A DNA stretch of 64,000 nucleotides. Origin: Chrysophaeum taylorii. Taxonomy: Eukaryota > Sar > Pelagophyceae > Pelagomonadales > Pelagomonadaceae. This document shows positions 18,984-28,944 of this stretch, piece by piece. Where the stretch lies: contig JAQMWT010000551.1 in the NCBI GenBank assembly GCA_029834535.1, positions 124,001 to 188,000 of the forward strand, in the 5' to 3' direction. The notes under the pieces were generated by a model. That model was not told where the DNA came from and ran no database searches. It saw only the letters and a program-made list of their open reading frames with translations. The position numbers and the translations under genes were made by a program. The first letter of the stretch is position 1; every line of letters starts with the position of its first letter.

Positions 18984-20480
18984 CTACGTACTCGGTGGCG
19001 GTTGATCAACGTCGGCGGTGATATCTTCGACGGGAACACCGCCGTCTTCGAAGGGTCGGTCGAAGTGGTGCGGCTCGACGTTGCAGGAGAGGTTGCGCTG
19101 GTGGAGAGCATTCCCAACGTAATAAAGTTCGACGAAGCGCGGGCGGTCGGACGCGCATTTGACGGAGGATGTGTTCGTGTGATTGTTGAGGAGATCGACC
19201 ACATCTTGGCGATTTTTGAGGAGAGTCCGGCCGTAGCTGTAGTGGGAATGAATGAGGTTGACGAGCGTCACGAGGAAGTCGATCTGGCACTTTCCGCAGA
19301 CGAGGCGCTCGTCGACGCGCTTGGCGGCCTCGAGCAACGTCTGCCTCAGTTTCCTGTCGTTGCGGATCTCTAACACCGCGCTCCGCGCGGTCGATTTGTT
19401 GACCGCCACGTGGGTGATCCCGTGCCGCAGGGCCGGATAGTACCTGCGCGCATTTCATTCTTTTTTAAAAAAAACGGAGGATAAAGATACGAACCATTCG
19501 ACAAACGGCGAATCCCAGAGAAACACGACGGCACCCATCGCCCAGAGATGGTTCAAATTCCGCGAATAGCTGCCCTGCGTGCTGCCTGGGAGGTTCAAAA
19601 GGAACTGGTAACGCGCGTAGTCCGACGAGTCCGTGAAAGTCGGGGCGACGAGATCCTTTCGTCGCTCGGAGCTCGTAGCGCGCTTTACGTCTGGATCCGG
19701 CGGATACCGCTCGTCGCACGTAAAGGTGATGTTGAGGTCGTCGCCGCAGCCCTTCTGGCACTTGACGTCGAAGAGGTCGTCGAAGCACGCCGTCAGACTG
19801 ACGGCCTGCAACCTCGCGTAATTGCCAAAGCCGTGCGCGCAATCTCTCGAGGACCGCACGTGTCCGCGCCAAAAACACCGAGGGTCTCTTTTGTCCCAAT
19901 TGTGGGTCTGGCTCGCGAGGTCCAGCTTCTTGCGCTCGGAATCCCACGCGTCCAAATTCCCCCCCCCAAAGTATGGGTTCGGCACCATGACGCCCGTGCC
20001 GTTCGCGTGCCTCGCGATCACCGTCGTCGGCAACGTCCATTGCCCCGACTTCATGGCGGCGCCCTTGGATCCGGCGTAATGTACCCACACGGTGTTCGGC
20101 AGCTCGGAAGCGCGCGCGACCTGAGTCATCGTGTGCACGAACCGACCCGTCTTCCCCGGCTTGACCATAGACGGAGACACGATCACCCGGTTCTCCAGCA
20201 CCATCATGCGATGCTTGTCGTACTTGCGGCCCATCATGATCTCCACGACCGGCCTCGCGTCCTCCAACGGCGGCGATATGTCCGCGAGACTCCGATTGGC
20301 CACAGCGCCCACAACGCGCTCCCAGCTCCAGGCCTGCCCCATTTTCAGCGCCTCCTCCGACCGGATCCGCCGCAGCGCCGCCTCGGGCTCCCATTTGCTC
20401 CGATTCAACGCCCACCTCTGCCCGATTGAGCACGACCCCGCAACCAGCCCGAGGCTCGTGATGGCCAACACCACCACCAT
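18984..20480 (-). CDS. GT90-family glycosyltransferase (CAP10/POGLUT-like), two exons
   Basis: Spliced gene, exon 1 20480-19495 and exon 2 19443-18984, 481 residues. GT90 enzymes add glucose or xylose to proteins or glycans in the ER and Golgi. A hydrophobic N-terminus (MVVVLAITSLGLVAG) fits a signal or signal anchor. Family blocks are PRCFWRGHVRSSRD, NYARLQAV, YARYQFLLNLPGSTQGSYSR (donor-binding region) and VFLWDSPFVEW. Exon 2 supplies YYPALRHGITHVAVN, the expected next block. Joining with a GT...AG intron gives EWYYPAL exactly, whereas either exon alone ends early. Neighbouring ER genes (ERO1, MESD) lie elsewhere in the window and are not linked. Confidence 0.88.
19444..19494 (-). other. 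51-bp spliceosomal intron in the GT90 gene
   Basis: Starts GTTCGT and ends GCGCAG in the gene sense. The more consensus-like GTATCT lies four bases downstream, but its use would shift exon 2 out of the GT90 frame. A T-rich tract lies in the middle. Confidence 0.7.
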
Positions 20481-20772
20481 TTACTATTTTTACTGATTTT
20501 CCTTCCTTTGCAGCACCACTTCCTATGACTTATTTTGTTTTGTTTTGGTTTTGTTTTATTACGGAGGGGAGATTCTCCCCTCGAATTTGGTTTTTTTCGG
20601 GTCCCCCCTCATCCTATAGCTCTCAGCGACTTGCCGTATCTCTATTTCTGTCCAGAGCCTGGTGCGACGCGATGTGGTGTGATGCGATGTGGTGCGACGT
20701 GGCGCGATGTGATACGACTCGCGGAAAGCAACAGGCTATCCACGAAGGCCTCGCACCCCCCGACTTGAATGG
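20481..20772. other. Spacer with GATGTGGTGCGAC minisatellite
   Basis: T-rich sequence upstream of the GT90 start, then an imperfect GCGATGTGGTGYGAY repeat at about 20665-20715. No gene seen. Confidence 0.5.
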
Positions 20773-20779
20773 TCAGTAG

Positions 20780-21038
20780 TAGGGTCGGATAAGAAAGTTC
20801 GTACGAGCCGTTAACTATGTTTCAGTTTGTACTAAGACATACTCAACGGATCGCTGAGCTATGTTCATTTGTACTCAAGCAGTATGTGCCGCCACGCCGC
20901 GAGATCGTCGCGATGGAACTAGTCCCCATAGTGAAGTCGGCATCCTTTCGTCCCCTCACGCAAAAAAAGGAAAAAGCCCACGCGTTGTAGGACCCGTCGT
21001 TGCGGCGCGGGCTAGTCTCCTTTTCTTATCCGACCCTA
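20780..21038. mobile_element. MITE with 17-bp terminal inverted repeats and 7-bp target duplication
   Basis: Left end TAGGGTCGGATAAGAAA (20780-20796) is repeated in inverse at 21022-21038. TCAGTAG flanks both sides directly (20773-20779 and 21039-21045). The 259-bp element has no coding capacity. The YAGGG-type terminus suggests the hAT superfamily, although hAT normally makes 8-bp duplications; superfamily is therefore tentative. It lies between the GT90 start and the YHYH-7TM gene, so it may affect the latter's promoter. Confidence 0.85.
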
Positions 21039-21167
21039 TCAGTAGGTCCATCCATGTTTAACTTCAAGTTCCCGTGTATAAATAGCCGTTGTCAGGTCAA
21101 CTTCTCTTCCGAAACTAAATAAAAAAGTATCATACGTCATAGATATCAGCAAACGATAGGAGTTCTG

Positions 21168-24076
21168 ATGGGGTTTCTCTTCGTTGGATTACTCCCGCTG
21201 GCAGGAGCATGCGGTGGCGGGGGCGGCTGTTCTGGAACGACATTTCAACCGGAGGAATGCGTCGACACGGCGGGTGAATCGACCTTCACCTTTGTTTGTC
21301 AACGCGCGAAACAAGGTGTTTTGGAAACGAACTTGTGCTTGCGCGACGATGTTTTCGTTGAAGACAAAGGCGATCTTTGGATGATCCTCTCCGGGACGTG
21401 CCCCGATCACATTAATATGGATGGAAATACCACGGCTTTGGTGGGCGACAGGTGCTCCTCGAACAATTGTTCGACCTCGTGCTGCTCTTCTCGCTGCTCT
21501 GGGTGCTCTTCGAGCTCTTGCTGCTCTTCTGGGTGCGGTTCTGATTCTTGCAGCTCTTCTGGGTCCTGTTCGAGCTCTTGCAGCTCGTCTGGGTGCTGTT
21601 CGAGCTCTTGCTGTTCAAGCTCGTGCTGCTCTTCTGGGTGCTCTTCTTCGAGCTCGTGCTGCTCTTCTGGGTGCTCTTCTTCGAGCTCTTGCAGCTCTTC
21701 TGGGTGCTCTTCTTCGAGCTATTGCAGCTCGTCTGGGTGCTCTTCTTCGAGCTCTTGCAGCTCTTCTGGGTGCTCTTCTTCGAGCTATTGCAGCTCGTCT
21801 GGGTGCTCTTCTTCGAGCTCGTGCTGCTCTTCTGGGTGCTCTTCTTCGAGCTATTGCAGCTCGTCTGGGTGCTCTTCTTCGAGCTATTGCAGCTCGTCTG
21901 AGTGCTCTTCTTCGACCTCGTGCTGCTCCGGGTGCTGCTCCGGGTGCGGTTCTGATTCTTGCAGCTCTTGCTGTTCGAGCTCTTGCTGCTCTTCTGGGTG
22001 GTGCTCTTCTTCGAGCTCTGGGTGCTGTTCCAGCTCTTGCAGCTGTTCTGGGTGGTGCTCTTCTTCGAGCTCTGGGTGCTGTTCGAGCTCTTGGAGCTCT
22101 TCTGGGTGCGGTTCTGATTCTTGCTGCTCTTCTGGGGGGTGCTGTTCTTCGAGGTCGTGCTGTTCGTGCAGCAGCAGCTGGTGTAACGGGTGGTGCTGCT
22201 CCGGATGCTGCTCCTCCGTCGTGGATTACTCCGGGATCGGGAAATACGCGCCCGTGTACCGAACAATGATCGTCGAAATACCAAAAACGCCTCGGCAGCA
22301 AGGGAGGTGGGAAGCAACGTCGAGTCACGGTTTGGTCGGGATCGCCGTGAACGGCGTTCCCATTTACTCGGAACCCCTCGTGTACAGCTACGACTCGTGC
22401 TTGGGTCACTCGGACACGCACCACACGTATCACTATCACCAGCCGCCCGTGTGCCTGTTGTCTACGCTGGGTATTCCGACGCCCGAGAACGCGTCGTGGG
22501 TCGCGGCCCGCCGGCCCGAGACGCACTGGCCCGCGTTCGGCGAGCCGAGCCCGGTCGTCGGGTGGGCGCTCGACGGGTACGTTCTTTTTCGCGCGATGAT
22601 GCTGCATCTTCGTCCCGCAGGTTTCCTATTTACGGTCCGTACGACGAGAACGGGACGCTGATGGTTGGAACGAGCAGCGAAAACACGACGCTCGACGCGT
22701 GCAACGGCAAAACGCTGAAAGATGGATGGGCGTACTTCGTGACGCCCAACGCGCCGTATCACGTGGGCTGTTTTGTTGGGGAGGTTGTTGGGATCGTCGC
22801 GTCGGACGAACCCCTCCTCGAGGTAACGACGTGCCCTCGGCGCGGAATCAACAACACGTATACGAATCTGACCGGCGCGATCGAGCCTCCGGACGACTGC
22901 TACAGCGAAACCTTCCCGTATCGCGGACCGCTGTTCTTGTTCCCCTACCCGAACCCCGACCTCCTCGGGTACGCTCCGATTCGCGCGCACTCGTTGATCC
23001 TCGGCGCGTCGCACGCCGCGCTGCTCGCGCTCGGCGCCGCCGTCTCGGTGCCCATCTGCCGTCGACGCGTCCAGCAGCAGCCCATCAACGTTGCAATTTT
23101 GACTTTTGTGATTTTGGTGAGCCTCTGCAGAGGTCTCTTCTTCCTCGGAGACCCTTATCACGGTAGACGAAGGTTTCCCGCGCTGCTCACCGGGATCATC
23201 TACGGGTTGCCGTTTCCCGCGCTCAACATCGCCGTGCTCATGAAGATTCTCTTCGTCGCCGAGCTCTTGTACGTGGTCGAACGTGCCGCCGACGAGGTCG
23301 ACGACGACGTGGATGTTAATCCCGCGATGCTTCCGAATTCGAAGTTTGTCGTCGCGACGATCTCGGCGATCGAATTTCCCGTCCAGCTCGGCGCCGACGT
23401 GTGTCGGTGGCTCGGAAAGGACTGGGGCGTCCTGATCGCGTGCCAGATATTTTTCGTCCTCTGGGGTCTAGGTGTCGGCGCCATAAACGTCTTCATCACG
23501 CGCCACATTCGCTCCTGGAAGTCGTACCATCTGGTTCGCGAAGAGCCCGCGCTTCGAATTCTCATTCTAGGCCTCCAGTCGTCCATCTGCACCAACTCCC
23601 TGGCCTGCGTCACTTCGGGCATCACCCTCGTGCTCTTCACGCCACAGTTTTTGGGCTGCAACCTGCGCCGCGGGAGTTTGTTTTGGCTCCTCACGACGAC
23701 TCGCGTCTGCGAAGTCTGCACGTGTGCGACCATCTTGGTCCCTTTCGTATGCTCGACGCTCCTCAACATGGAGAACAAGGGGCTCCTCAAGTCCTGCAAA
23801 ATGGCGCGAACCTCGCCCCACCTCGACAACAGCTTCTTCGATGATGACGACGACGACGACGGTTTGGACGCCGACGACGTCTACGAGCGCGTGGCAACCC
23901 GATCACCCCCGGGGACGCCGAAAAAGCAGCAAAAAAATGCGGGTGGTGCCGAAGAACTACGCGATGAGATGCGGACCGTGATGGCCATGGTCAAGGTGCG
24001 ACGACTCGCGGCGCGGTTTGGGGCGGGGGGGAAGGGCGACAATCTAGACGCCCGCCGCGTCTACGCCGCGAGCTGA
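21168..24076 (+). CDS. Cys/Ser-repeat, YHYH-domain, seven-transmembrane protein (two exons)
   Basis: Spliced gene, exon 1 21168-22576 and exon 2 22621-24076, 954 residues. A signal peptide (MGFLFVGLLPLAGACG) leads into about 250 residues of CSS/GCSSSS repeats (about 95-345). Next is a YHYH domain: DSCLGHSDTHHTYHYHQPP (around 415-425) and VVGWALDGFPIYGPYDENG, the latter rebuilt across the intron. A membrane region (about 590-860) has seven hydrophobic helices; FFLGDPYHGRR and YGLPFPALN resemble the PRRT3/4-like 7TM family. An acidic Asp run and a basic cytoplasmic tail follow. YHYH domains are of uncertain biochemistry, often in secreted proteins. A cell-surface receptor or adhesion role is inferred. 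Splicing is needed to join YHYH and 7TM, and the frame fits exactly. Confidence 0.85.
21450..22195 (+). repeat. Cys/Ser codon tandem repeat
   Basis: Degenerate tandem repeats of about 24-33 bases, core GGGTGCTCTTCTTCGAGCT, inside the YHYH-7TM gene. Because the unit lacks stops, other frames are also open, encoding Leu/Val-rich or Arg/Ala-rich shadows. Confidence 0.9.
22577..22620 (+). other. 44-bp spliceosomal intron in the YHYH-7TM gene
   Basis: Starts GTACGT, ends CCGCAG, phase 2. Removal restores WALDGFPIYGPYDENG, the conserved YHYH core. Confidence 0.85.
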
Positions 24077-24107
24077 CAAGTATTTTTACTAACCACGTAA
24101 CGTACCA

Positions 24108-25040
24108 TCATCGGTCCTGCTGTTGCTGCTGCTGCTGCCAGGCGTTGCGCTCGAGCTGGAGCTTCTTTTTGAAGGCGATGAGGCCGTAGGCGTCCGCGAG
24201 GGTAAGGAGGGCGTCGAAGTCGACGCGAGACGGGACACCATCACTATAGTAGTCCGGCGGGAGGTCGACGGTCGTGTTGAGGGTGACGAGGCGCCTCGAG
24301 CGAAAGACGAGGTCCTTGTCGGCGTTGGCGAGGCGCTGGCGCATCGCGGGGCCGATCGTGGGCGCGTTCGGTCCGCCCTCCAGAACTGCCTCCAAGGTCC
24401 CGAAGGCGTTGAGCAGCTTGGCGGCGGTCTTGGGACCGACCCCGTGGATCCCCGCGACGTTGTCGGACTTGTCGCCGACGAGCGCAAAAAAGGCGGGGAG
24501 CAGATCGGGGGTCACGCCGTGGATTCTCTCGACGTCTCGGACCCCGACTACCCCTTTAGCCCTTACGACCCTGACCGTCGGCCCAATAACCTGGTGGAGG
24601 TCCTTGTCTTCGCTCCAAATATCGACGCCCTCCTCCCGGTGCCGCGTCGCGATGGTCGCGATGACGTCGTCCGCTTCCTGCCCTTCCACAGAAACGACTC
24701 TTGCTCCAAAGCCTGCCGCGAGGTCTAGAATTGGACCAAGTTGCGGCCTCAATTCGCTCGGCATTCGCTCCCGCGTCGCCTTGTACTCGGGGGCGATCTC
24801 GCGCCGCCAGGAGGATCTTCCTTCGACAGCAAAGACTATTCGCGAACCACGTCGAGCGTAGGGCAGCGCATGGCGCAGCAAAGAGTTCGCGAATCCAGAG
24901 ATAGCGCCCGTCGGCGCGCCATCGTGCGTGAGCCGCGGCAGCGCGTGGAACGACTTGTAAACGAGGTTGTACCCGTCGATCACCAGCCACTTTGCCGCGT
25001 CATTCGTCACCGCCCAGGCGAAGGCACGTCTCAACCGCAT
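24108..25040 (-). CDS. PolA-type 5'-3' exonuclease / flap endonuclease domain protein
   Basis: 310 residues. It matches the stand-alone 5' nuclease domain of bacterial DNA polymerase I: WLVIDGYNLVYKSFHALP at the start, RREIAPEYKATRERMP, EGQEADDVIATIA and SEDKDLHQVI with the metal-binding acidic residues, then GDKSDNVAGIHGVGPKTAAK, the helix-3-turn-helix DNA-binding element. It would remove RNA primers or flaps. In algae this type is expected in plastid or mitochondrion; the 15-residue Arg/Ala-rich N-terminus could be part of a targeting peptide, but that is inferred. No polymerase domain follows; the protein ends in a Gln run. Its stop lies 31 bases from the end of the convergent YHYH-7TM gene, and its start abuts a TTAATTAA tract next to the copia fossil. 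Confidence 0.92.
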   Translation of the reverse strand: MRLRRAFAWAVTNDAAKWLVIDGYNLVYKSFHALPRLTHDGAPTGAISGFANSLLRHALPYARRGSRIVFAVEGRSSWRREIAPEYKATRERMPSELRPQLGPILDLAAGFGARVVSVEGQEADDVIATIATRHREEGVDIWSEDKDLHQVIGPTVRVVRAKGVVGVRDVERIHGVTPDLLPAFFALVGDKSDNVAGIHGVGPKTAAKLLNAFGTLEAVLEGGPNAPTIGPAMRQRLANADKDLVFRSRRLVTLNTTVDLPPDYYSDGVPSRVDFDALLTLADAYGLIAFKKKLQLERNAWQQQQQQQDR

Positions 25041-25060
25041 GAATTAATTAATTAATTAAT

Positions 25061-25174
25061 TGGACCGTCGATTGAGGATAGCGATTTTTTTAACCCTAAT
25101 GATTGTGTGAGAATGTGACAACACAGGATTGGGGTGTGTTACTCTAGCGATAATAATAAGGGAATGACGTAACA
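25061..25174 (-). repeat. Probable copia long terminal repeat (downstream end)
   Basis: 114 bp starting TGTTACGTC and ending GGTCCA in element sense, preceded by a GGGAGGGGGGG purine tract. Short for a copia LTR but with proper TG...CA ends. Confidence 0.55.
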
Positions 25175-27511
25175 CCCCCCCTCCCAAACCTCCGCCTAAA
25201 TCTAACAATATATGCCGCGTTTTTTGGCTAAACTGACGTTCAGCCTACAATGCTGTAAAATCCCAAATGTAGGTTTCTCGGACAATCAATCATTAGGGAT
25301 ACTGGATGGTGTAAGAAGCGACAGGTCGTCTTGGAAAAGAAAGAAAAGGAAAAAAAAATGGGGTAAGCGAGGCGCTCGCAGGGGAGAAGCTTGACAAGGT
25401 GGAAAAAGACGTCAACTGAGAGGCATTGTGGCAGAATAAGACAGGAGATGTCTGGCGAAGTCACGAGGTGAGGTAACGAAGGCACGAAGCCGGAGGAAGG
25501 GAGGAGCTTCCGTACTACGGATGAAGATATCGCTGAGATTGTCAAGGCGGGGAATATGTTGGAGATCAATGATGTGATTGCGATGATATTCGGCGGTGCT
25601 GTAAAACCGAATGTCAATGTGGCGGGTGGTCGCCTCGTGAGACATTGGAGACAAACTTGGGTGACGGTGGTGCTGTTATCGACATACATAGGTACCGTGT
25701 GACGAGGGAGATCAAAGTCATCAAAAAGTTTGAGAGGCCATGTGAGCTCAGCAGTAGCGGCGGCGTAAAGAGCGAGCAATTCGGCGGCTTCAAAAGATGA
25801 GCGGGCGAGGAGGAGGTACTGCGAGCGTGAGCAGTAGGAGATCCATAGCGCCAACAAGCAAGCAGAAAACAATAGCCAGTGGTGGAGTGGCGGTCATCAG
25901 GGTCGTCGGCCCAGTTGGAATCGGAATAACCACAGAGACGAAGGGTAGAATCGCGACCAAGAACAAGGGCAAGATCATCTTGAGAACCATTGAGATAACG
26001 GAGGGTATGAGATAAAGCGTGCCAGTGGGGTTTACCAGGATTGTGTGTAAAACGCGCACACTGATTGACGGACCAAGTGATATCAGGGCGAGTCATGATG
26101 GAGATAAATAGGACACAGCCAACAATACGACGAAAAGGGATGCGTGCCATGAAGACGTGATCGATCGGGGGAGTCAGGTGCAGGACAATCAGCCCCAGAA
26201 AGATGAAGACTTTTGGGAGCGGGAGTCAATTCTGGTTTACTGTTGATGAAGCGATGTTCGGTGCGGATTTCAGGGATGGCATGGGATTGGTCGACAGCGA
26301 GCGTGCGACGTGCGCGATCACGCGTAATGCGGAGACCAACATAAGTGTGAAGATCGAGCTCGTTGACATCAGTAAAGGCTTTGAAACGGAGGAAGAAGAA
26401 GGCTTGGTAATGGCCAAGGCAATGACGAGGGTGTGCCACAAGAAGATCATCAATGACAAGAACAAGACGTAGAACGACAGTAGAATTAAGCAAGAGCTCG
26501 TAACTGCAAGTGTCACCAGATCCGCGGACGAAGCCACAATCATTGACGAGGAAGCGTTCCAAATAAAGCCACCAAGTACGACAAGCTTGTTTGCAACCAC
26601 ACCAAGAGCGACGGAGCTTGTAAACGATTTTGGAACCATCGGTGGGTTGGCGAGGAGCATAGCCTTCGGGTGGCCAGACATAGATGTCTTCGTTCATGGG
26701 AGCTTGGATAAAAGCGGAGCTGACCTCCAACTTGTGCAAATCCTTGTCATGAACAGCAACAAGGTGAGAAAGAACCGAATGGTGACAATGTTGGCAACCG
26801 GAGAATACGTATCGTGATAATCAATGCCATGAACCTGGGTGTAACCGCGGACAACGAGACGAGCTTTGTAAGATTTGAAGCGGCTAGATTCATACTTCAT
26901 GCGGAGGACCCACTTTAAAGTGCAGATGTTGCCAGAAAAAGTAGAAGGAACGCGAACGACATCCCAGCAACCGAGCTGACCAAGGGAATGATATTCTTTG
27001 GCGATGGCTTGTAACCAGCCAGGGCGTTCAGGATGTGTATGAGCTAAAGCTTCGCGTAAATGAGTGGAAGTGATAGCACCGTCATCAACATAAGAATATT
27101 GGGAGGTTTCTTCGGAAGCAGAGTAATGAGCGTGGACAGATTGGGGATCAACAAGGGTATGAGCTAGACAAAGGGGAAGGAAGACATAATGAACTAACAA
27201 ACGAAAGCTTGAATAAGTAACATACATAGAGTGACAGGAGGAAACAGAATCGACATCGCGTTGTGGACAAACGCTAGAATGGGAGTTCGCGGGTTCAGTT
27301 GCAGCGTAATAAGCGCGTTGGTCGACTTTGCGCGGTCGGCTCCGTTTGGCTCGACGTAATGGTGCACTTTTCGTATTGTTCGCTGATGGTTGTGGTATTG
27401 TTTCTGGGGTGATCAGTCCCGATAAGGCCGGCTCCTGAGCATCAAAAACAGGAGACAAGGGAGCAACAGCGGAAGACGAACGAGGGTCATAATAGTATTA
27501 TAAGTCGGGGA

Positions 27512-28539
27512 CAAGTGCAGGCCAGTAAGTTCACCTACTCCCAATCTCTAACCCCAGTAAGTTCACCTGGTCCCAGTAAGTTTCATATAAGTTCACCTGG
27601 TCAGTAAGTTCACCTAGCTCACACCAACTCCTTTGAGCTCGTCGCTCTCGCCTCCGCCAATCTAAGCTGCTTTGATCCGCACGCGCCGCCAACCTTTGAG
27701 TTTACTCTAAAAACCCTTTACTCTAAAAACCCCAGTATGTTCACCTGGTCCCAGTTTCACCTGGTCACTCAGTTCACCTAGTCCCAATCTCAAACCCCAG
27801 TAAGTTCACGTGGTCCCAGTAAGTTCACCTATAGTGCGCGTGTAGACGCCGGGAGGGGGCTTATCGGCATTGCGCAGCACGTGTGGGGTAGGGCGGAGTC
27901 GTCGACCCAGAAGAGGATATCCTCGGGGTTGCCGATCGACAGAGAGCCACGTCGAGCTGGACGTGGCAGAAGACGGGCTTCGCCAAGAGGACGCCGACCT
28001 CGCGGGACGTCTGGCCCTGGCTCTTGTTGATCGTTTGGCGTAGGCGGGCCTTAAGCGATACAGGTTGGAGGAGCCTCAGTGACAACGACACGATCGATCA
28101 TGTATCTGGTACCGTTGCAGTGGCCGTGCGACGGGTCGAGGTTGCGAAGACATTAAGCTCGCGATCAAAGTCAGCATGCCGTTGGTTGTCAGGGAGTTGA
28201 AAACTCTACTGTAAAGAGCGAGGCGTCGTCTTCCGACCCAACCTAGTCGGCCGAAAAGAACTCCGACGCCTCGTCTCCGGGAAAAAAAGGCCGCGGTCAT
28301 GCGCGCGTTGTCAGCATCGACAACATCGTTTCGACGGGGCGTGAGAATGGCGCGCTGAAAGCGCCGCCGCGGGTCGTGGAAATAGTCTGCGAGGTCGCCG
28401 TAGACGGCTTGGAGGATCACTGTCTGGCTCTCGCGCCTACCTGACCCTTACTCTCGCGCCTACCCGATACTTACCCTAAATCGAGGGACAAACAGACAGA
28501 CAGACAAACAGACAAACATCTGTCGATTAGTAGTTAGGA
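27512..28539 (-). mobile_element. Helitron-like element, copy A
   Basis: 1,028 bp, sense on the minus strand. It begins TCCTAACTACTAATCGACAG and ends CTGCACTTG, followed by T, as do copies B and C. It encodes pieces of a Pif1-like Helitron helicase: DLADYFHDPRRRFQRAILTP and further on INKSQGQT followed by PVFCHVQLDVAL. The 5' end has GTCT-type tandem repeats; the 3' third has many GGTGAACTTACTGG units. No Rep domain is present, so it is non-autonomous. It sits inside the copia fossil. No target duplication is seen, as expected for Helitrons. Confidence 0.75.
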
Positions 28540-28586
28540 AACGAGAATCCACAAGAGGAGGAGGGGTTGGGAGGACAGGGACTTAC

Positions 28587-28944
28587 TAACTAACTAACTA
28601 ACTTCAGACCTCTCCCGAGCATGGGAGCCAGGCCGGACCGACAGGAGCCAGCCCGGAATCACGGGCCTGTAGACGAGGAGCGCCGAAAGGTCGGTCGGCG
28701 GAGAGTGACCATCAAGCTTGTCGCCATGCGACGAGGAGACCGCGATGTGACTGACAACCAACTCGTCGATAACCTTCCGTATTCGCCCCCCGGCCATACC
28801 CCGTCCCACTGCGAACGTTCCGGCTGCCAACCGGCCCGCCCGGGAGGCGAATAGGTGCCAACCTACGCCGTGAGGGCGGATGCCCTCGCAAGGCTCAGGA
28901 TTCAGGAGGCACCGTTCTCCATCGCAACCGCAGTCGGCGATCAG
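28587..28944 (-). mobile_element. SINE-like non-autonomous retroelement, full copy
   Basis: 358 bp flanked by a perfect 14-bp target duplication GGACAGGGACTTAC (28573-28586 and 28945-28958). On the minus strand it ends in a (TTAG)n tail of about four units, a feature of some SINEs and LINE 3' ends. Two related partial copies lie at about 47.5 and 57.4 kb. I cannot identify a tRNA or 5S head. It is inserted in the integrase region of the copia fossil. Confidence 0.75.

Noticed and set aside
19465-20433. Alternative minus frame of 322 codons in the GT90 region
   Set aside because: Lacks GT90 motifs; the overlapping frame has all of them and splices to the C-terminal block.
21412-22317. Minus-strand Ser/Lys-rich and plus-strand Leu/Ala-rich frames over the CSS repeat
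   Set aside because: Open only because the repeat unit lacks stops; the signal peptide, YHYH and 7TM are all in the other frame.
24123-24728. Plus-strand frame antisense to the 5' nuclease gene
   Set aside because: Shadow of a strongly conserved nuclease on the other strand.
27520-27840. CRISPR-like or satellite array of AGTAAGTTCACCT units
   Set aside because: Spacing is irregular, units are short, and they recur at the same place in all three Helitron-like copies, so they are subterminal repeats of that element.
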